Source: Hyphomicrobiales bacterium (GTDB lineage Bacteria > Pseudomonadota > Alphaproteobacteria > Rhizobiales > Beijerinckiaceae). From it: a stretch of DNA of 64,000 bases. Of this stretch, positions 43,274-52,231 are shown piece by piece. Location: assembly GCA_900466745.1 (NCBI GenBank), contig UBNE01000010.1, positions 46,510 through 110,509 on the forward strand. Reading direction: 5' to 3'. Positions within the stretch are counted from its first letter, which is position 1. Every line of letters begins with the position of its first letter. The notes beneath the pieces were generated by a model, which saw only the letters and a program-made list of their open reading frames with translations, made no database searches and had not been told where the DNA came from. Both the position numbers and the translations under genes were made by a program.

Positions 43274-44481
43274 GCGGAACGGTCCTGATCGTCGTCACGC
43301 ATCTGCTCGGCAGCGGGCATCTGGTGCGGGCGGCGCATCTGGCCCGGGCTCTGGCGCAAGGCGGCTTCGCGGTGACGCTCGCCAGCGGCGGCATGCCGCT
43401 GCGGCCGACGGAGGGCGAGCCCTTCGCCTTCGAGCAATTGCCGCCGGTCCGCACGGAAGGCGTCGACTTCCGCAACCTGCTCGCCGAGGAGGGGCGGCCG
43501 GCGGGGTCCGAGCGGATGGCCGCTCGCATCGCCGCGCTGGAGGCGCTGGCGACGCGGCTGCGGCCGGACGTGGTCGTCACCGAGCACTTTCCCTTCGGCC
43601 GGCGGCAACTGGCCGGGGAGTTTCTGGCGGTCATCGCCGCTGCGAAGGCGGCGAATCCCGCGGCGCTGGTGCTGTCTTCGGTCAGGGACGTGCTGGTGAC
43701 GCCGAAAGCCGCCCGCATCGCCGAAGCGCAGGATCGCCTCGCGCGGCTGTTCGACGCGGTGCTCGTCCATGGCGAGGCGGATTTCCTGCCGCTCGACCGT
43801 TCCTGGCCGGTCGATGCCGCGCTGGCCGCGAAGCTGCTCTATACGGGTTATCTGGCGGATGGTGCCGGCGTTGCCTGCCACGGCCCTCATCCTGAGGAGA
43901 CGAGCCTTCGGTTTGCTCCGCAGGATGAGGGCTCGGGAAGGACGGGCGAGATCGTCGTCTCAGGGGGCGGCTCGGCGGCGGCGCTGCCGCTGTTCCAGCT
44001 CGCCCTCGAAGCCGCGCGGATCGGCCCGGCGGCGTGGCGCTGGCGCATCCTCGTCGGACGCGGCGTGGCGGAGGCGGCGTTCCGGCAACTGGCGGCGGCG
44101 GCTCCCGGCCATGCCGTCGTCGAGCGGGCGCGGCCGGATTTCCCGGCCCTGCTCGCCGGCTGCGCGCTCTCGGTCAGCCAGGCCGGCTACAACACCGTGC
44201 TCGACCTGCTCGCGGCGCGGCGCCCGGCCATCGTCGTGCCCTTCGATGCCGGGGCGGAGACCGAGCAGGCGGTCCGGGCCGAGGCGCTGGAGCGGGCCGG
44301 GCTGGCGTCGTGCCTGCGGCTCTCGGGGCCGCCGCTGACGGCGGCGGCGCTGTGGCGCGCCGTCGCGGCGCGGATCGGGCGTCCGGTGCCGGCGGGCGGG
44401 CCCCGCCCCGACGACGGCGGACGCGCTGTCGCAGCGGTGAAACTGCTGCTCGCGAACCGCGTTGATCGGTCGAGACCCTGA
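43270..44481 (+). CDS. GT28/MurG-like glycosyltransferase with in-frame palindromic insertion
   Basis: A 403-residue protein. The N-terminal half begins MSGTVLIVVTHLLGSGHLVRAA, a GT-B acceptor domain like that of the 25597-26871 gene. The C-terminal half has IVVSGGGSAAALPLF and the nucleotide-sugar-binding CALSVSQAGYNTVLDLLAARRPAIVVPF. Between the two halves a 48-base palindromic repeat (43884-43931) is inserted in frame and adds 16 residues, probably in an interdomain loop. The reading frame stays open, so the enzyme may still work. Confidence 0.78.
   Translation: MSGTVLIVVTHLLGSGHLVRAAHLARALAQGGFAVTLASGGMPLRPTEGEPFAFEQLPPVRTEGVDFRNLLAEEGRPAGSERMAARIAALEALATRLRPDVVVTEHFPFGRRQLAGEFLAVIAAAKAANPAALVLSSVRDVLVTPKAARIAEAQDRLARLFDAVLVHGEADFLPLDRSWPVDAALAAKLLYTGYLADGAGVACHGPHPEETSLRFAPQDEGSGRTGEIVVSGGGSAAALPLFQLALEAARIGPAAWRWRILVGRGVAEAAFRQLAAAAPGHAVVERARPDFPALLAGCALSVSQAGYNTVLDLLAARRPAIVVPFDAGAETEQAVRAEALERAGLASCLRLSGPPLTAAALWRAVAARIGRPVPAGGPRPDDGGRAVAAVKLLLANRVDRSRP
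43884..43931. repeat. Palindromic repeat element inside a coding sequence
   Basis: A 48-base element bounded by a perfect 11-base inverted repeat CCCTCATCCTG / CAGGATGAGGG with inner partial complementarity around CGAGCCTTCGGTTTGCTC. This matches the look of the 'CCTCATCCTGAGGAG' repeats common between genes of Bosea/Bradyrhizobium-like genomes. Its length is a multiple of three and it contains no stop in the host frame. Confidence 0.75.
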
Positions 44482-44633
44482 GCCGGCATGCCCTTTGCGA
44501 GGGCCGGGTTGCAGCTTTGCGAATTGCCGCTTCCGGTCTTTCGCTCTAATGAGGAACGATCCGCCTCCCTCCTCGGTCGGCACTGGGTAACCGGCAAGTT
44601 GCCGGCCATGGCCCTGCGCCCGGAGACAAGAAG

Positions 44634-45617
44634 ATGACGACGACGACTGCGCCCGGCCTGCCCGACATGAAGCTGTCGGTGCGCCAGACTTTCGGGATCG
44701 ACACGGATCTCGAAGTGCCGGCCTATTCCGCAGCCGATCCGCATGTGCCGGATCTCGACCCGGATTACCGTTTCGACCGCGACACCACCATCGCGATCCT
44801 CGCCGGCTTCGCGCATAACCGCCGCGTCATGATCTCGGGCTATCACGGCACCGGCAAGTCGACCCATATCGAGCAGGTCGCGGCCCGCCTGAACTGGCCC
44901 TGCGTCCGCGTCAACCTCGACAGCCATGTCTCGCGCCTCGACCTCGTCGGCAAGGACGCGATCGTGCTGAAGGAAGGCAAGCAGATCACCGAGTTCCAGG
45001 ACGGCATCCTGCCCTGGGCGCTGCAGAACAACATCGCGCTGGTCTTCGACGAATACGATGCCGGTCGGCCGGATGTGATGTTCGTGATCCAGCGCGTGCT
45101 GGAGCAGTCGGGCAAGCTGACGCTGCTCGACCAGAAGCGCGTCATCCGTCCTCACCCCGCCTTCCGGCTCTTCGCCACCGCCAACACGGTCGGCCTCGGC
45201 GACACTTCGGGCCTCTATCACGGCACGCAGCAGATCAACCAGGGCCAGATGGACCGCTGGTCGATCGTGACCACGCTGAACTATCTGCCGCACGACAACG
45301 AGGTCGCGATCGTGCTGGCGAAGTCGAAGCACTACCAGAAGAGCCCGGAAGGCAAGGACATCGTCAACAAGATGGTCCGCGTCGCCGATCTCACCCGCAA
45401 CGCCTTCATGAACGGCGATCTCTCGACCGTGATGAGCCCGCGCACGGTCATCACCTGGGCCGAGAACGCGGCGATCTTCGGCGATATCGGCTTCGCCTTC
45501 CGCGTCACCTTCCTGAACAAGTGCGACGAGATGGAGCGCACGCTGGTGGCCGAGTTCTTCCAGCGCTCCTTCGGCAAGGAGCTGCCGGAGAGCGCGGCGA
45601 ACGTCGTGCTCAGCTAA
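44634..45617 (+). CDS. cobS: Cobaltochelatase subunit CobS
   Basis: A 327-residue AAA+ subunit of the aerobic ATP-dependent cobaltochelatase, which with CobT and CobN inserts cobalt into hydrogenobyrinate a,c-diamide. The N-terminus has [19 protein letters not shown]. Walker A is [11 protein letters not shown], Walker B is [10 protein letters not shown], and sensor region [14 protein letters not shown] follows. GGAGACAAG lies eight bases before the ATG. The size is usual. Confidence 0.97.
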   Translation: MTTTTAPGLPDMKLSVRQTFGIDTDLEVPAYSAADPHVPDLDPDYRFDRDTTIAILAGFAHNRRVMISGYHGTGKSTHIEQVAARLNWPCVRVNLDSHVSRLDLVGKDAIVLKEGKQITEFQDGILPWALQNNIALVFDEYDAGRPDVMFVIQRVLEQSGKLTLLDQKRVIRPHPAFRLFATANTVGLGDTSGLYHGTQQINQGQMDRWSIVTTLNYLPHDNEVAIVLAKSKHYQKSPEGKDIVNKMVRVADLTRNAFMNGDLSTVMSPRTVITWAENAAIFGDIGFAFRVTFLNKCDEMERTLVAEFFQRSFGKELPESAANVVLS

Positions 45618-45633
45618 CGGGAGGGCAGGAGCC

Positions 45634-45984
45634 ATGGCGCAGTATCAGGGAAGCTGCCACTGCGGGCGGGTCGCCTACGAGGTCGAGGCCGATCTCGGCA
45701 AGACGCTCACTTGCAACTGCTCCTACTGCCAGCGCCGCGGCTCGATCCTCGCATTCTCGCCCGCCAGCGCCTTCACCCTGACCAAGGGCGCGGATGCGCT
45801 GACCGAGTACCGCTTCCACACGCAGAAGATCCAGCATCTGTTCTGCGAGACCTGCGGCATCGAATCCTTCGCGAGAGGGGCGATGCCCGACGGGACGCCG
45901 ACGGTCGCGGTCAATGTGCGCTGCCTCGCCGGGGTGGAGCCGGGCGACCTTTCGCCGACGATGTTCGACGGGCGGTCGCGCTAA
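45634..45984 (+). CDS. GFA-family (glutathione-dependent formaldehyde-activating-like) protein
   Basis: A 116-residue zinc-binding protein of the GFA/DUF636 fold. Cys ligands are visible in [22 protein letters not shown] and CETCGIESF. Family members bind zinc; most are not true formaldehyde enzymes and their roles are unknown. It sits between cobS and cobT, 16 bases after the first and 29 before the second, so it is likely co-transcribed with cobalt insertion genes, which is an uncommon interruption. Confidence 0.9.
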   Translation: MAQYQGSCHCGRVAYEVEADLGKTLTCNCSYCQRRGSILAFSPASAFTLTKGADALTEYRFHTQKIQHLFCETCGIESFARGAMPDGTPTVAVNVRCLAGVEPGDLSPTMFDGRSR

Positions 45985-46013
45985 CTTTCGAAATCCATGA
46001 GGACGGCCGAGCC

Positions 46014-47912
46014 TTGTCCATCTCGAACCGCAAGCCCGGAACGCCGAAGGAAGCCCCGGCCGAGCCGCTGAAGCGGGCGATCTCGGGCGCGATGAAGGCG
46101 ATCGCGCGCAAGCCGGAAATGGAAATCGTCTTCGCCGCCGACAAGCCCTCGCTGGTCGGCGAGCGGGCGCGCCTGCCCGAGCCGCCGCGCAAGCTGACGG
46201 CCGGCGACGTCGCGATCCTGCGCGGCCATGCCGATTCGATGGCGCTGCGCCTGGCCTGCCACGACGCGACGATCCACCGCCGCGCCGCGCCGGAAGGCGA
46301 TGCGGCGCGTGCCGTCTTCGATGCCATCGAGCAGGCCCGGGTCGAGTCGATCGGCGCCCGGCGCATGTCCGGCACGGCCGGCAACATCACCGCGATGCTG
46401 GAGGACCGCTACCATCGCGGCGGGCGCTACGAGGAGATCACCGACCGCGCCGACGCCCCGCTGGAGGACGCCCTGGCGCTGATGGTGCGCGAGCGGCTGA
46501 CGGGGCTGAAGCCGCCCAAGGCGGCCGAGAAGATCGTCGATCTGTGGCGCGAGCAGATCGAGGCCAAGGCCGGCGACGACCTCGACCGGCTGTCGAAATC
46601 GATCGAGGACCAGCGCGGCTTCGCGCGCACGGTGCGCGACATGCTGGCGGCGCTCGACATGGCCGACCAGACCGCGCAGGGCGACGAATCCGAGGAGGAC
46701 GAGGACAATCAGGACCAGTCCTCCGACGACCAGCAGCAGCAGGACGGCGAATCCGAGCAGGAAAGCGGCTCCGAGCGCTCCGAGGTCGAGGTCAGCGAGG
46801 ACGCCACCGAGGAATTGCAGGACGGCGCCTCCGAATCGACCGACGCGCCGGCCGGCGACTGGGAAGAGGAGGACGAGAACTCCGAATCCGAGGAGGCCGG
46901 CGAGGCGCCGCGCCCGCGCGAGGGCCGCAACGACGGCCGCCAGACCACCGACTACAAGGCCTATACGACCAAGTTCGACGAGACGGTCACCGCCGAGGAG
47001 CTCTGCGACGCCGAGGAGCTGGCGCGCCTGCGCGCCTATCTCGACAAGCAGCTCGCCCATCTCCAGGGCGTGGTGGCGCGGCTCGCCAACCGGCTGCAGC
47101 GGCGCCTGATGGCGCAGCAGAACCGCTCCTGGCAGTTCGACCTGGAGGAGGGCGCGCTCGATCCCGCCCGCCTGCCGCGCATCATCATCGACCCGTTCCA
47201 GCCGCTCTCCTTCCGGCAGGAATCGGACGTCAACTTCCGCGACACGGTGGTCACCCTGCTGATCGACAATTCCGGCTCGATGCGCGGCCGGCCGATCACG
47301 GTCGCGGCGACCTGCGCCGACATCCTGGCGCGGACGCTGGAGCGCTGCGGCGTCAAGGTCGAGCTGCTCGGCTTCACGACGCGCGCCTGGAAGGGCGGCC
47401 TGTCGCGCGAATCCTGGCTGCAATCGGGCAAGCCGGCCAATCCCGGCCGCCTCAACGATCTGCGCCACATCATCTACAAGGCGGCCGATGCCCCCTGGCG
47501 CCGGGCGCGGAAAAATCTCGGGCTGATGATGCGCGAGGGGCTGCTCAAGGAGAATATCGACGGCGAGGCGCTGGACTGGGCGCATAAGCGCCTGCTGGCC
47601 CGGCCCGAGCAGCGCAAGATCCTGATGGTGATCTCGGACGGCGCGCCGGTCGACGATTCCACCCTCTCGGTCAATGCCGGCAACTATCTGGAGCGGCATC
47701 TGCGCCATGTCATCGCCGAGATCGAGACGCGCTCGCCGGTCGAGCTGATCGCGATCGGCATCGGCCACGACGTCACGCGCTATTACCGCCGCGCCGTCAC
47801 CATCGTCGACGCCGAGGAGCTCGGTGGCGTGATGACGGAGAAGCTCGCCGAGCTGTTCGAGGAAGACGGTCCGGCTTCGGGTTCTGCCTCCGCCTCGCGC
47901 CGCCTGCATTGA
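46014..47912 (+). CDS. cobT: Cobaltochelatase subunit CobT
   Basis: A 632-residue CobT. The start is TTG at 46014 (read [12 protein letters not shown] after Met), supported by a GAGGA ribosome-binding site ten bases upstream; longer in-frame readings overlap the GFA gene. The N-terminal helical domain is followed by a long acidic Glu/Asp/Gln/Ser region (about residues 222-305). The C-terminal VWA domain has a MIDAS-type site ([11 protein letters not shown]) and a [10 protein letters not shown] segment. It forms the AAA+ motor with CobS. Confidence 0.95.
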   Translation: MSISNRKPGTPKEAPAEPLKRAISGAMKAIARKPEMEIVFAADKPSLVGERARLPEPPRKLTAGDVAILRGHADSMALRLACHDATIHRRAAPEGDAARAVFDAIEQARVESIGARRMSGTAGNITAMLEDRYHRGGRYEEITDRADAPLEDALALMVRERLTGLKPPKAAEKIVDLWREQIEAKAGDDLDRLSKSIEDQRGFARTVRDMLAALDMADQTAQGDESEEDEDNQDQSSDDQQQQDGESEQESGSERSEVEVSEDATEELQDGASESTDAPAGDWEEEDENSESEEAGEAPRPREGRNDGRQTTDYKAYTTKFDETVTAEELCDAEELARLRAYLDKQLAHLQGVVARLANRLQRRLMAQQNRSWQFDLEEGALDPARLPRIIIDPFQPLSFRQESDVNFRDTVVTLLIDNSGSMRGRPITVAATCADILARTLERCGVKVELLGFTTRAWKGGLSRESWLQSGKPANPGRLNDLRHIIYKAADAPWRRARKNLGLMMREGLLKENIDGEALDWAHKRLLARPEQRKILMVISDGAPVDDSTLSVNAGNYLERHLRHVIAEIETRSPVELIAIGIGHDVTRYYRRAVTIVDAEELGGVMTEKLAELFEEDGPASGSASASRRLH

Positions 47913-48907
47913 TGCGCCTCAGCCGCCGTGGCCTGCTGGCGGGGCTGGGCTCGCTCGCGCTGCCGCGGGCGGCGCTGGCGATCGAGCAGAATCGCTTTCC
48001 CGTCGCGATCGGTGCCCGGCGCATCGCCGCCTTCGAGCCGCGCAGCCCCGAGAAGCGGCGCTTCGGCGCCTTGCAGTTCCGCGGCGGGCTGGTGCTGTCC
48101 TGCGGCCATCCGCGCTTCGGCGGGTTTTCGGGGCTGTGGCGCTCGGCCGACGGGCGCGACCTCGTCGCGGTCAGCGATCGCGGTTTCTGGCTGACGGCGA
48201 AGGTCGCCTCGCAGGAGGGGCGCCCGGTCGCGCTGGAGGGCGCGGAGATGGCGGCCATGCTCGGCGCTTCGGGGCGCCCGCTGATCCGCTCGCGCTCCTT
48301 CGACACCGAAAGCCTCGCCATTGCCGGCGGGGTCGCCTATGTCGGCGTCGAGCGGACGCATGAGGTGCTGCGCTTCGACTGGGCGGGGCAGGGCTTCGAT
48401 GCGCGGGCGCGTTCCGTGCCGGTGCCGGCCGCGATCAAGCGCCTGCCGCGCAATCGCGGGCTGGAAGCGATCGGCGTGGCGCCGGCGGGTCCGCATACCG
48501 GCATCGTGGTGGCGATCGCGGAGCGCTCAGTCCGCGAGGACGAGCCGACGCTCGGCGTCATCCTGAAGCCCGGCCGGCCGGAATTGTTCAAGGTCGCGCG
48601 ACACGACGGCTACGACATCACCGATCTCGCCTTTCTGCCTTCCGGCGATCTGTTGCTGCTGGAACGCTGGTACAAGCCGTGGCGCGGCGTTGGCATGCGG
48701 ATCCGGCGAATCGCCGGGCGCGATCTCAAGGCCGGCGCGCTGCTCGACGGGCCTTACCTGATCGAGGCGGATCTCGGCTTCGAGATCGATAACATGGAGG
48801 GGTTGTCGGTCCATCTGGATCAGGGGCGGACGATCCTCACCCTGATCTCGGACGATAATTTCTCATTCCTGCAACGGACGCTGCTGCTGGAATTCGAGCT
48901 GGCGTGA
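47912..48907 (+). CDS. Esterase-like activity of phytase family protein
   Basis: A 331-residue exported protein with a Tat-like N-terminus ([23 protein letters not shown]). The rest is the phytase-like beta-propeller family: FGGFSGLWRSADGRDLVAVSDRG, SFDTESLAIAGGVAYVGVERTH, then GLEAIGVAP and IDNMEGLSVHLD. Despite the family name, substrates are unproven. The ATG overlaps the cobT stop by one base; an in-frame TTG lies one codon earlier. Confidence 0.85.
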   Translation: MRLSRRGLLAGLGSLALPRAALAIEQNRFPVAIGARRIAAFEPRSPEKRRFGALQFRGGLVLSCGHPRFGGFSGLWRSADGRDLVAVSDRGFWLTAKVASQEGRPVALEGAEMAAMLGASGRPLIRSRSFDTESLAIAGGVAYVGVERTHEVLRFDWAGQGFDARARSVPVPAAIKRLPRNRGLEAIGVAPAGPHTGIVVAIAERSVREDEPTLGVILKPGRPELFKVARHDGYDITDLAFLPSGDLLLLERWYKPWRGVGMRIRRIAGRDLKAGALLDGPYLIEADLGFEIDNMEGLSVHLDQGRTILTLISDDNFSFLQRTLLLEFELA

Positions 48908-48932
48908 GCCGTTATCTGCGGTCCCGCCAACG

Positions 48933-48955
48933 AAAAAGCGGCCTCGCGGCCGCTT
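48933..48955 (-). terminator. Rho-independent terminator of rpmB
   Basis: Perfect eight-base stem AAGCGGCC / GGCCGCTT (48936-48955) with a TCGC loop. On the minus strand it is followed by a run of T (the A5 tract at 48933-48937). It lies 27 bases after the rpmB stop and could also stop transcripts from the convergent phytase-like gene. Confidence 0.85.
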
Positions 48956-48981
48956 CCTTCAAACCCGAAAAGGCCGCTCGC

Positions 48982-49269
48982 TCAGTTGGCGGCGAGCTTC
49001 TTCTCAAGGTCGCGCTTCAGCGAGAGCGCGCCGACCGAGAGGTCATCGGCCGCAGCCTTGAGCAGGAAGGCGTCGAGGCCGCCGCGATGCTCAACCGAGC
49101 GCAGGGCGTGGGCCGAAACGCGCAGGCGCACCGAGCGGCCGAGCGCGTCCGACTGCAGCGTCACGTTGACGAGGTTCGGACGGAAGACCGTCTTCGTCTT
49201 GCGGTTCGAGTGGCTGACGAGGTGGCCGGTCTGGGTGGCTTTCCCGGTCAGTTCGCAACGGCGGGCCAT
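48982..49269 (-). CDS. rpmB: 50S ribosomal protein L28
   Basis: A 95-residue L28, a large-subunit ribosomal protein. It begins [26 protein letters not shown] and contains [16 protein letters not shown] and [15 protein letters not shown]. The start is the inner Met at 49269, matching the family; the 24 residues upstream are not conserved. Length is typical for alphaproteobacteria. Confidence 0.97.
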   Translation of the reverse strand: MARRCELTGKATQTGHLVSHSNRKTKTVFRPNLVNVTLQSDALGRSVRLRVSAHALRSVEHRGGLDAFLLKAAADDLSVGALSLKRDLEKKLAAN

Positions 49270-49560
49270 GGCAATCGTTCCTTGCATCCCCGGAGCGCTC
49301 AAATAAAAATGCCGACACGCGACGTGCCGGCCATCGAGCACCGGAAGTCAAATTGAAGTCGCGGTTCCATAGCCAAGGCCGGAGCCGGCGTCAAGAAAAA
49401 CTCCAAGGCGCGCGGCGGCGGCGCGTCAGCGTTAACGGCTCGTAAAGAGCCAGGCAGGATGCTGCCAGGGACAGGCCGTCCGCGGACGGCGCAGCGGTCA
49501 CGATTCGGACCGAATCACACAGCATATCGCGGCAGGATCGCGCCGCCCCGGAGGAACTGG
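49270..49560. other. Divergent spacer between rpmB and DUF3108 gene
   Basis: 291 bases that should hold the rpmB promoter and the promoter of the rightward DUF3108 gene. Only short GC-rich self-complementary runs (for example GGCCGTCCGCGGACGG) are visible; no gene or RNA was recognised. Confidence 0.4.
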
Positions 49561-50373
49561 ATGAAGCCCGCCGCCGCATCGTCCCTGGCAGGTGTGATCC
49601 TGGCAATGGCCGGCGCCACCCTGGCGGAGGCGGCCTCGCTCGACGCCAAATACGACGTCTCGCTTCTGGGAATCACCTTCGGCAAGGCGGGCTTGAGCGG
49701 CAATATCGACGGCTCGAGCTACAAGCTCGACCTCGTCGCCAAGCTGACCGGCGTGGTCGGCGGCGTCACCGGCGGACGCGGCTCGGGCGCGGCGACGGGC
49801 ACGCTGGTCGGCGGCCGGCTTTCGCCCCGGACCTTCGCGGTCAGCTCGGCGAATTCCAGCGAGAGCCGCACGGTCCGGATGGCGCTTGCCGAGAACAGCG
49901 TCGCGGGCATCGACATCGAGCCGCCGATCGACGAGAAGCCGGACCGCGTGCCGCTCACCGAGAGCCACAGGCACAACATCGTCGATCCGCTCAGCGCCTT
50001 CATCATGCCGGTCAACGGCAAGGGCAGAAGCGGGGCCTGCAACCGCGTGCTGCCGATCTTCGACGGCGCGGCGCGCTACGACATCAAGCTTTCGAGCGCC
50101 GGCACGCGCAACGTCAAGCTTGACGGCTATAGCGGGCCGGTCTCGGTCTGCCATGCGCGCTACGTTCCGATCGCCGGCCACAGGGCGCTGAGGCCCAGCA
50201 CCAAGTTCATGAGCGAAAACCGGGACATCACAACCTGGCTCGCGCCCGTGGCCGGCACCGACGTGATGGTGCCGGTGCGGATCTCGGTGAAGACGATGAT
50301 CGGCACGGCGGTGATCGAGGCGTCGAGCTTCAAGGTCGATCCGGGGGTGACCGCCACGGCCGCGCGGAACTGA
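49561..50373 (+). CDS. DUF3108 family exported protein
   Basis: A 270-residue protein with signal peptide MKPAAASSLAGVILAMAGATLAEA. The mature part is a beta-rich DUF3108-like domain: LDAKYDVSLLGITFGKAGL, IDGSSYKLDLVAKLTG, and a C-terminal VCHARYVPIAGHR..PVRISVKTMIGTAVIEA arrangement. Function is unknown; the family is periplasmic or outer-membrane-associated. GGAGG lies upstream of the chosen ATG. Confidence 0.82.
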   Translation: MKPAAASSLAGVILAMAGATLAEAASLDAKYDVSLLGITFGKAGLSGNIDGSSYKLDLVAKLTGVVGGVTGGRGSGAATGTLVGGRLSPRTFAVSSANSSESRTVRMALAENSVAGIDIEPPIDEKPDRVPLTESHRHNIVDPLSAFIMPVNGKGRSGACNRVLPIFDGAARYDIKLSSAGTRNVKLDGYSGPVSVCHARYVPIAGHRALRPSTKFMSENRDITTWLAPVAGTDVMVPVRISVKTMIGTAVIEASSFKVDPGVTATAARN

Positions 50374-50383
50374 GGCGTCACGC

Positions 50384-50419
50384 CGTCATGGCTTCGTCGC
50401 TTCGCTCCTCGCGATGACG
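50384..50419. repeat. Intergenic palindromic repeat
   Basis: A 36-base element with ends CGTCAT / ATGACG and an imperfectly self-complementary middle (GGCTTCGTCGCTTCGCTCCTCG). It matches the 'CGTCATTGCGAGGAGCGAAGCGACGAAGC' style of repeat scattered through rhizobial-type genomes. It lies between the DUF3108 stop and the convergent SMR gene. Confidence 0.65.
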
Positions 50420-50436
50420 AGGAGGCATCGCGGCCT

Positions 50437-50778
50437 TCAATGCGCCGCGGATTTCGAGAACAGGTTGATCACCAGGACGCCGGCGACGATCAGCGCCATG
50501 CCGGCGAGCGCCGGCGCGTCGAGCCGCTGGCCGAAGAGCGCGAAGGCGATCAGGCTGATCAGCACGATGCCGACGCCGGACCAGATCGCGTAGGCGACGC
50601 CGACGGGAATCGTCCTCAGCGTGAGCGACAGGCAGTAGAAAGCGCAGAGGAAGGCCGCCGCGGTGATCAGCGAGGGCAGGGGCCGCGTGAATTCCTGCGA
50701 GGCCTTCAGCGCCGAGGTGCCGATGACCTCGCTGACGATGGCGAAAGCCAGCCAGAGATAGCCGGGCGCGTCCCTCAC
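50437..50778 (-). CDS. Small multidrug resistance (SMR) family transporter
   Basis: A 113-residue four-helix membrane protein. The essential Glu of helix 1 is present in AFAIVSEVIGTSALKAS. Helix 3 has the YAIWSGVGIVLI motif and helix 4 is GMALIVAGVLVINLFSK. SMR pumps exchange protons for cationic drugs or guanidinium compounds. The pattern is closer to the EmrE/QacE type, but substrate is not resolved. Its start overlaps the aminotransferase stop by four bases. Confidence 0.93.
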   Translation of the reverse strand: MRDAPGYLWLAFAIVSEVIGTSALKASQEFTRPLPSLITAAAFLCAFYCLSLTLRTIPVGVAYAIWSGVGIVLISLIAFALFGQRLDAPALAGMALIVAGVLVINLFSKSAAH

Positions 50779-51959
50779 GCGGCCCTGGCCTGTTCGAGGA
50801 AGCGCCTCATCCGTTCCAGCGCCTTCTCGATGTTCTCCAGCGAGTTGGCGTAGGAGAGGCGGATATAGCCCTCGCTATGGACGCCGAAATCGGGGCCGCC
50901 GATGGTGGCGACGCCGGCATCCTCGAGCAGGGCGGAGGCGAGCTTCTTCGCCTTCCAGCCGGTCTTCGAGACGTTCGGGAAGGCGTAGAAGGCGCCCTTC
51001 GGCACGGCGCAGGAGACGTTCGGCAGGCCGTTCAGCCCTTTCACCACCGCCTTCCGGCGGCGGTCGAACTCGGCGACCATGGCGTGGACGGCGTCCTGCG
51101 GGCCGGTGAGCGCCGCGAGCCCCGCCCATTGCGCCGGGGCGTTGACGCAGGAATGCGAGTTCACGGCGAGCTTGCGGGCATTGTCGTAGAGCGGCTTCGG
51201 CCAGACGGAGTAGCCCAGGCGCCAGCCGGTCATGGCATAGGTCTTCGACCAGCCGTTGAGCAGGATCAGCCGGTCGCGGATCTCGGGGTAGCTCAGCAGG
51301 CAGACGTGTTTCTCGCCGTCATAGACCATCTGGTCGTAGATCTCGTCCGACATGATCGCGACATCGGGGAACTTCGACAGCCCGGCGACGAGCTTGTCGA
51401 TCTCGGCCTTCGGGGTGACGCCGCCGGTCGGGTTCGCCGGCGAGTTGATGATCAGGAGCCGGGTCTTCGGCGTGATCAGCGCCAGCGTCTCCTCGGCGGA
51501 GAAGGCGAAGCCGTTCTCCTCGCGGATCGGCACCGGGATCGGCGTCGCGCCGGTATATTCGATCATCGAGCGGTAGATCGGGAAACCGGGATCGGGATAG
51601 AGGATCTCGGCGCCGGGCTCGCCGAACATCAGGATCGCCATGAACATGGTGACCTTGCCGCCGGGCACGATCATCACGCTCTCCGGCGAGACCTCGACCG
51701 CGAAGCGCTTGTGCAGATCGGCGGCGACCGCCTCGCGCAGCGGCAGGATGCCGTTCGCCGGGGTGTAGCCGTGATGGCCGTCGCGCAGCGCCTTCACCGC
51801 CGCCTCGACGATATGCTCCGGCGTGGAGAAATCCGGCTGGCCGATGCCGAGATTGACGATGTCCTTGCCCTGCCGCTGCAATTCGGTGGCCCGCGCCAGC
51901 ACGGCGAAGGCGTTCTCCTCGCCGATGCGAGCGAAGGAAGGGACGACGTGCAGGGTCAT
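50775..51959 (-). CDS. PLP-dependent class I/II aminotransferase
   Basis: A 394-residue fold-type I aminotransferase from MTLHVVPSFARIGEE. It has the N-terminal LGIGQPDFSTP, the INSPANPTGGV motif (Asn-Pro-Thr), MSDEIYDQM with the cofactor Asp, and the lysine Schiff-base region NGWSKTYAMTGWRLGY. The substrate is probably an aspartate- or alanine-type amino acid but is not determined. Longer upstream readings are discarded because they run into the divergent promoter region. Confidence 0.92.
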   Translation of the reverse strand: MTLHVVPSFARIGEENAFAVLARATELQRQGKDIVNLGIGQPDFSTPEHIVEAAVKALRDGHHGYTPANGILPLREAVAADLHKRFAVEVSPESVMIVPGGKVTMFMAILMFGEPGAEILYPDPGFPIYRSMIEYTGATPIPVPIREENGFAFSAEETLALITPKTRLLIINSPANPTGGVTPKAEIDKLVAGLSKFPDVAIMSDEIYDQMVYDGEKHVCLLSYPEIRDRLILLNGWSKTYAMTGWRLGYSVWPKPLYDNARKLAVNSHSCVNAPAQWAGLAALTGPQDAVHAMVAEFDRRRKAVVKGLNGLPNVSCAVPKGAFYAFPNVSKTGWKAKKLASALLEDAGVATIGGPDFGVHSEGYIRLSYANSLENIEKALERMRRFLEQARAA

Positions 51960-52231
51960 GGCGGCCTCGGGCTTGGCTGTTTCCGCTGGCCGGCTTGCAG
52001 GCGGCCTTCGGGCCCAGTCTTCGCCGCAAATGGCGCCGCGATGCAAGTCCGCGCAACTTTCCCCCGCGCAACTTTCCGCGCCTCGACCATGCAAGGCGCG
52101 CATGAAAAATAGTATGATTTATCGGGGCGAGCCCCTTGCGGGCGGCGGGGCCGGACCGGATAATCGTCGCATCGTTCTAAAGAAGAGGGCGTCTCGCGAG
52201 GTTTCGGCGAGGCGTGGGAGAGGAGCGTTCG
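51960..52231. promoter_or_regulatory. Divergent promoter region with short tandem repeat
   Basis: 272 bases between the aminotransferase and the dehydratase genes. A tandem CGCGCAACTTTCC unit occurs twice near 52050-52080, and a TATGAT-like -10 lies near 52111. GGGAGAGGAG ends seven bases before the dehydratase ATG at 52232 and decides that start. Confidence 0.45.

Noticed and set aside
45981..47909. 642-codon minus-strand open frame
   Set aside because: Antisense of cobT; the repetitive acidic region of CobT gives a long Leu/Val-rich shadow.
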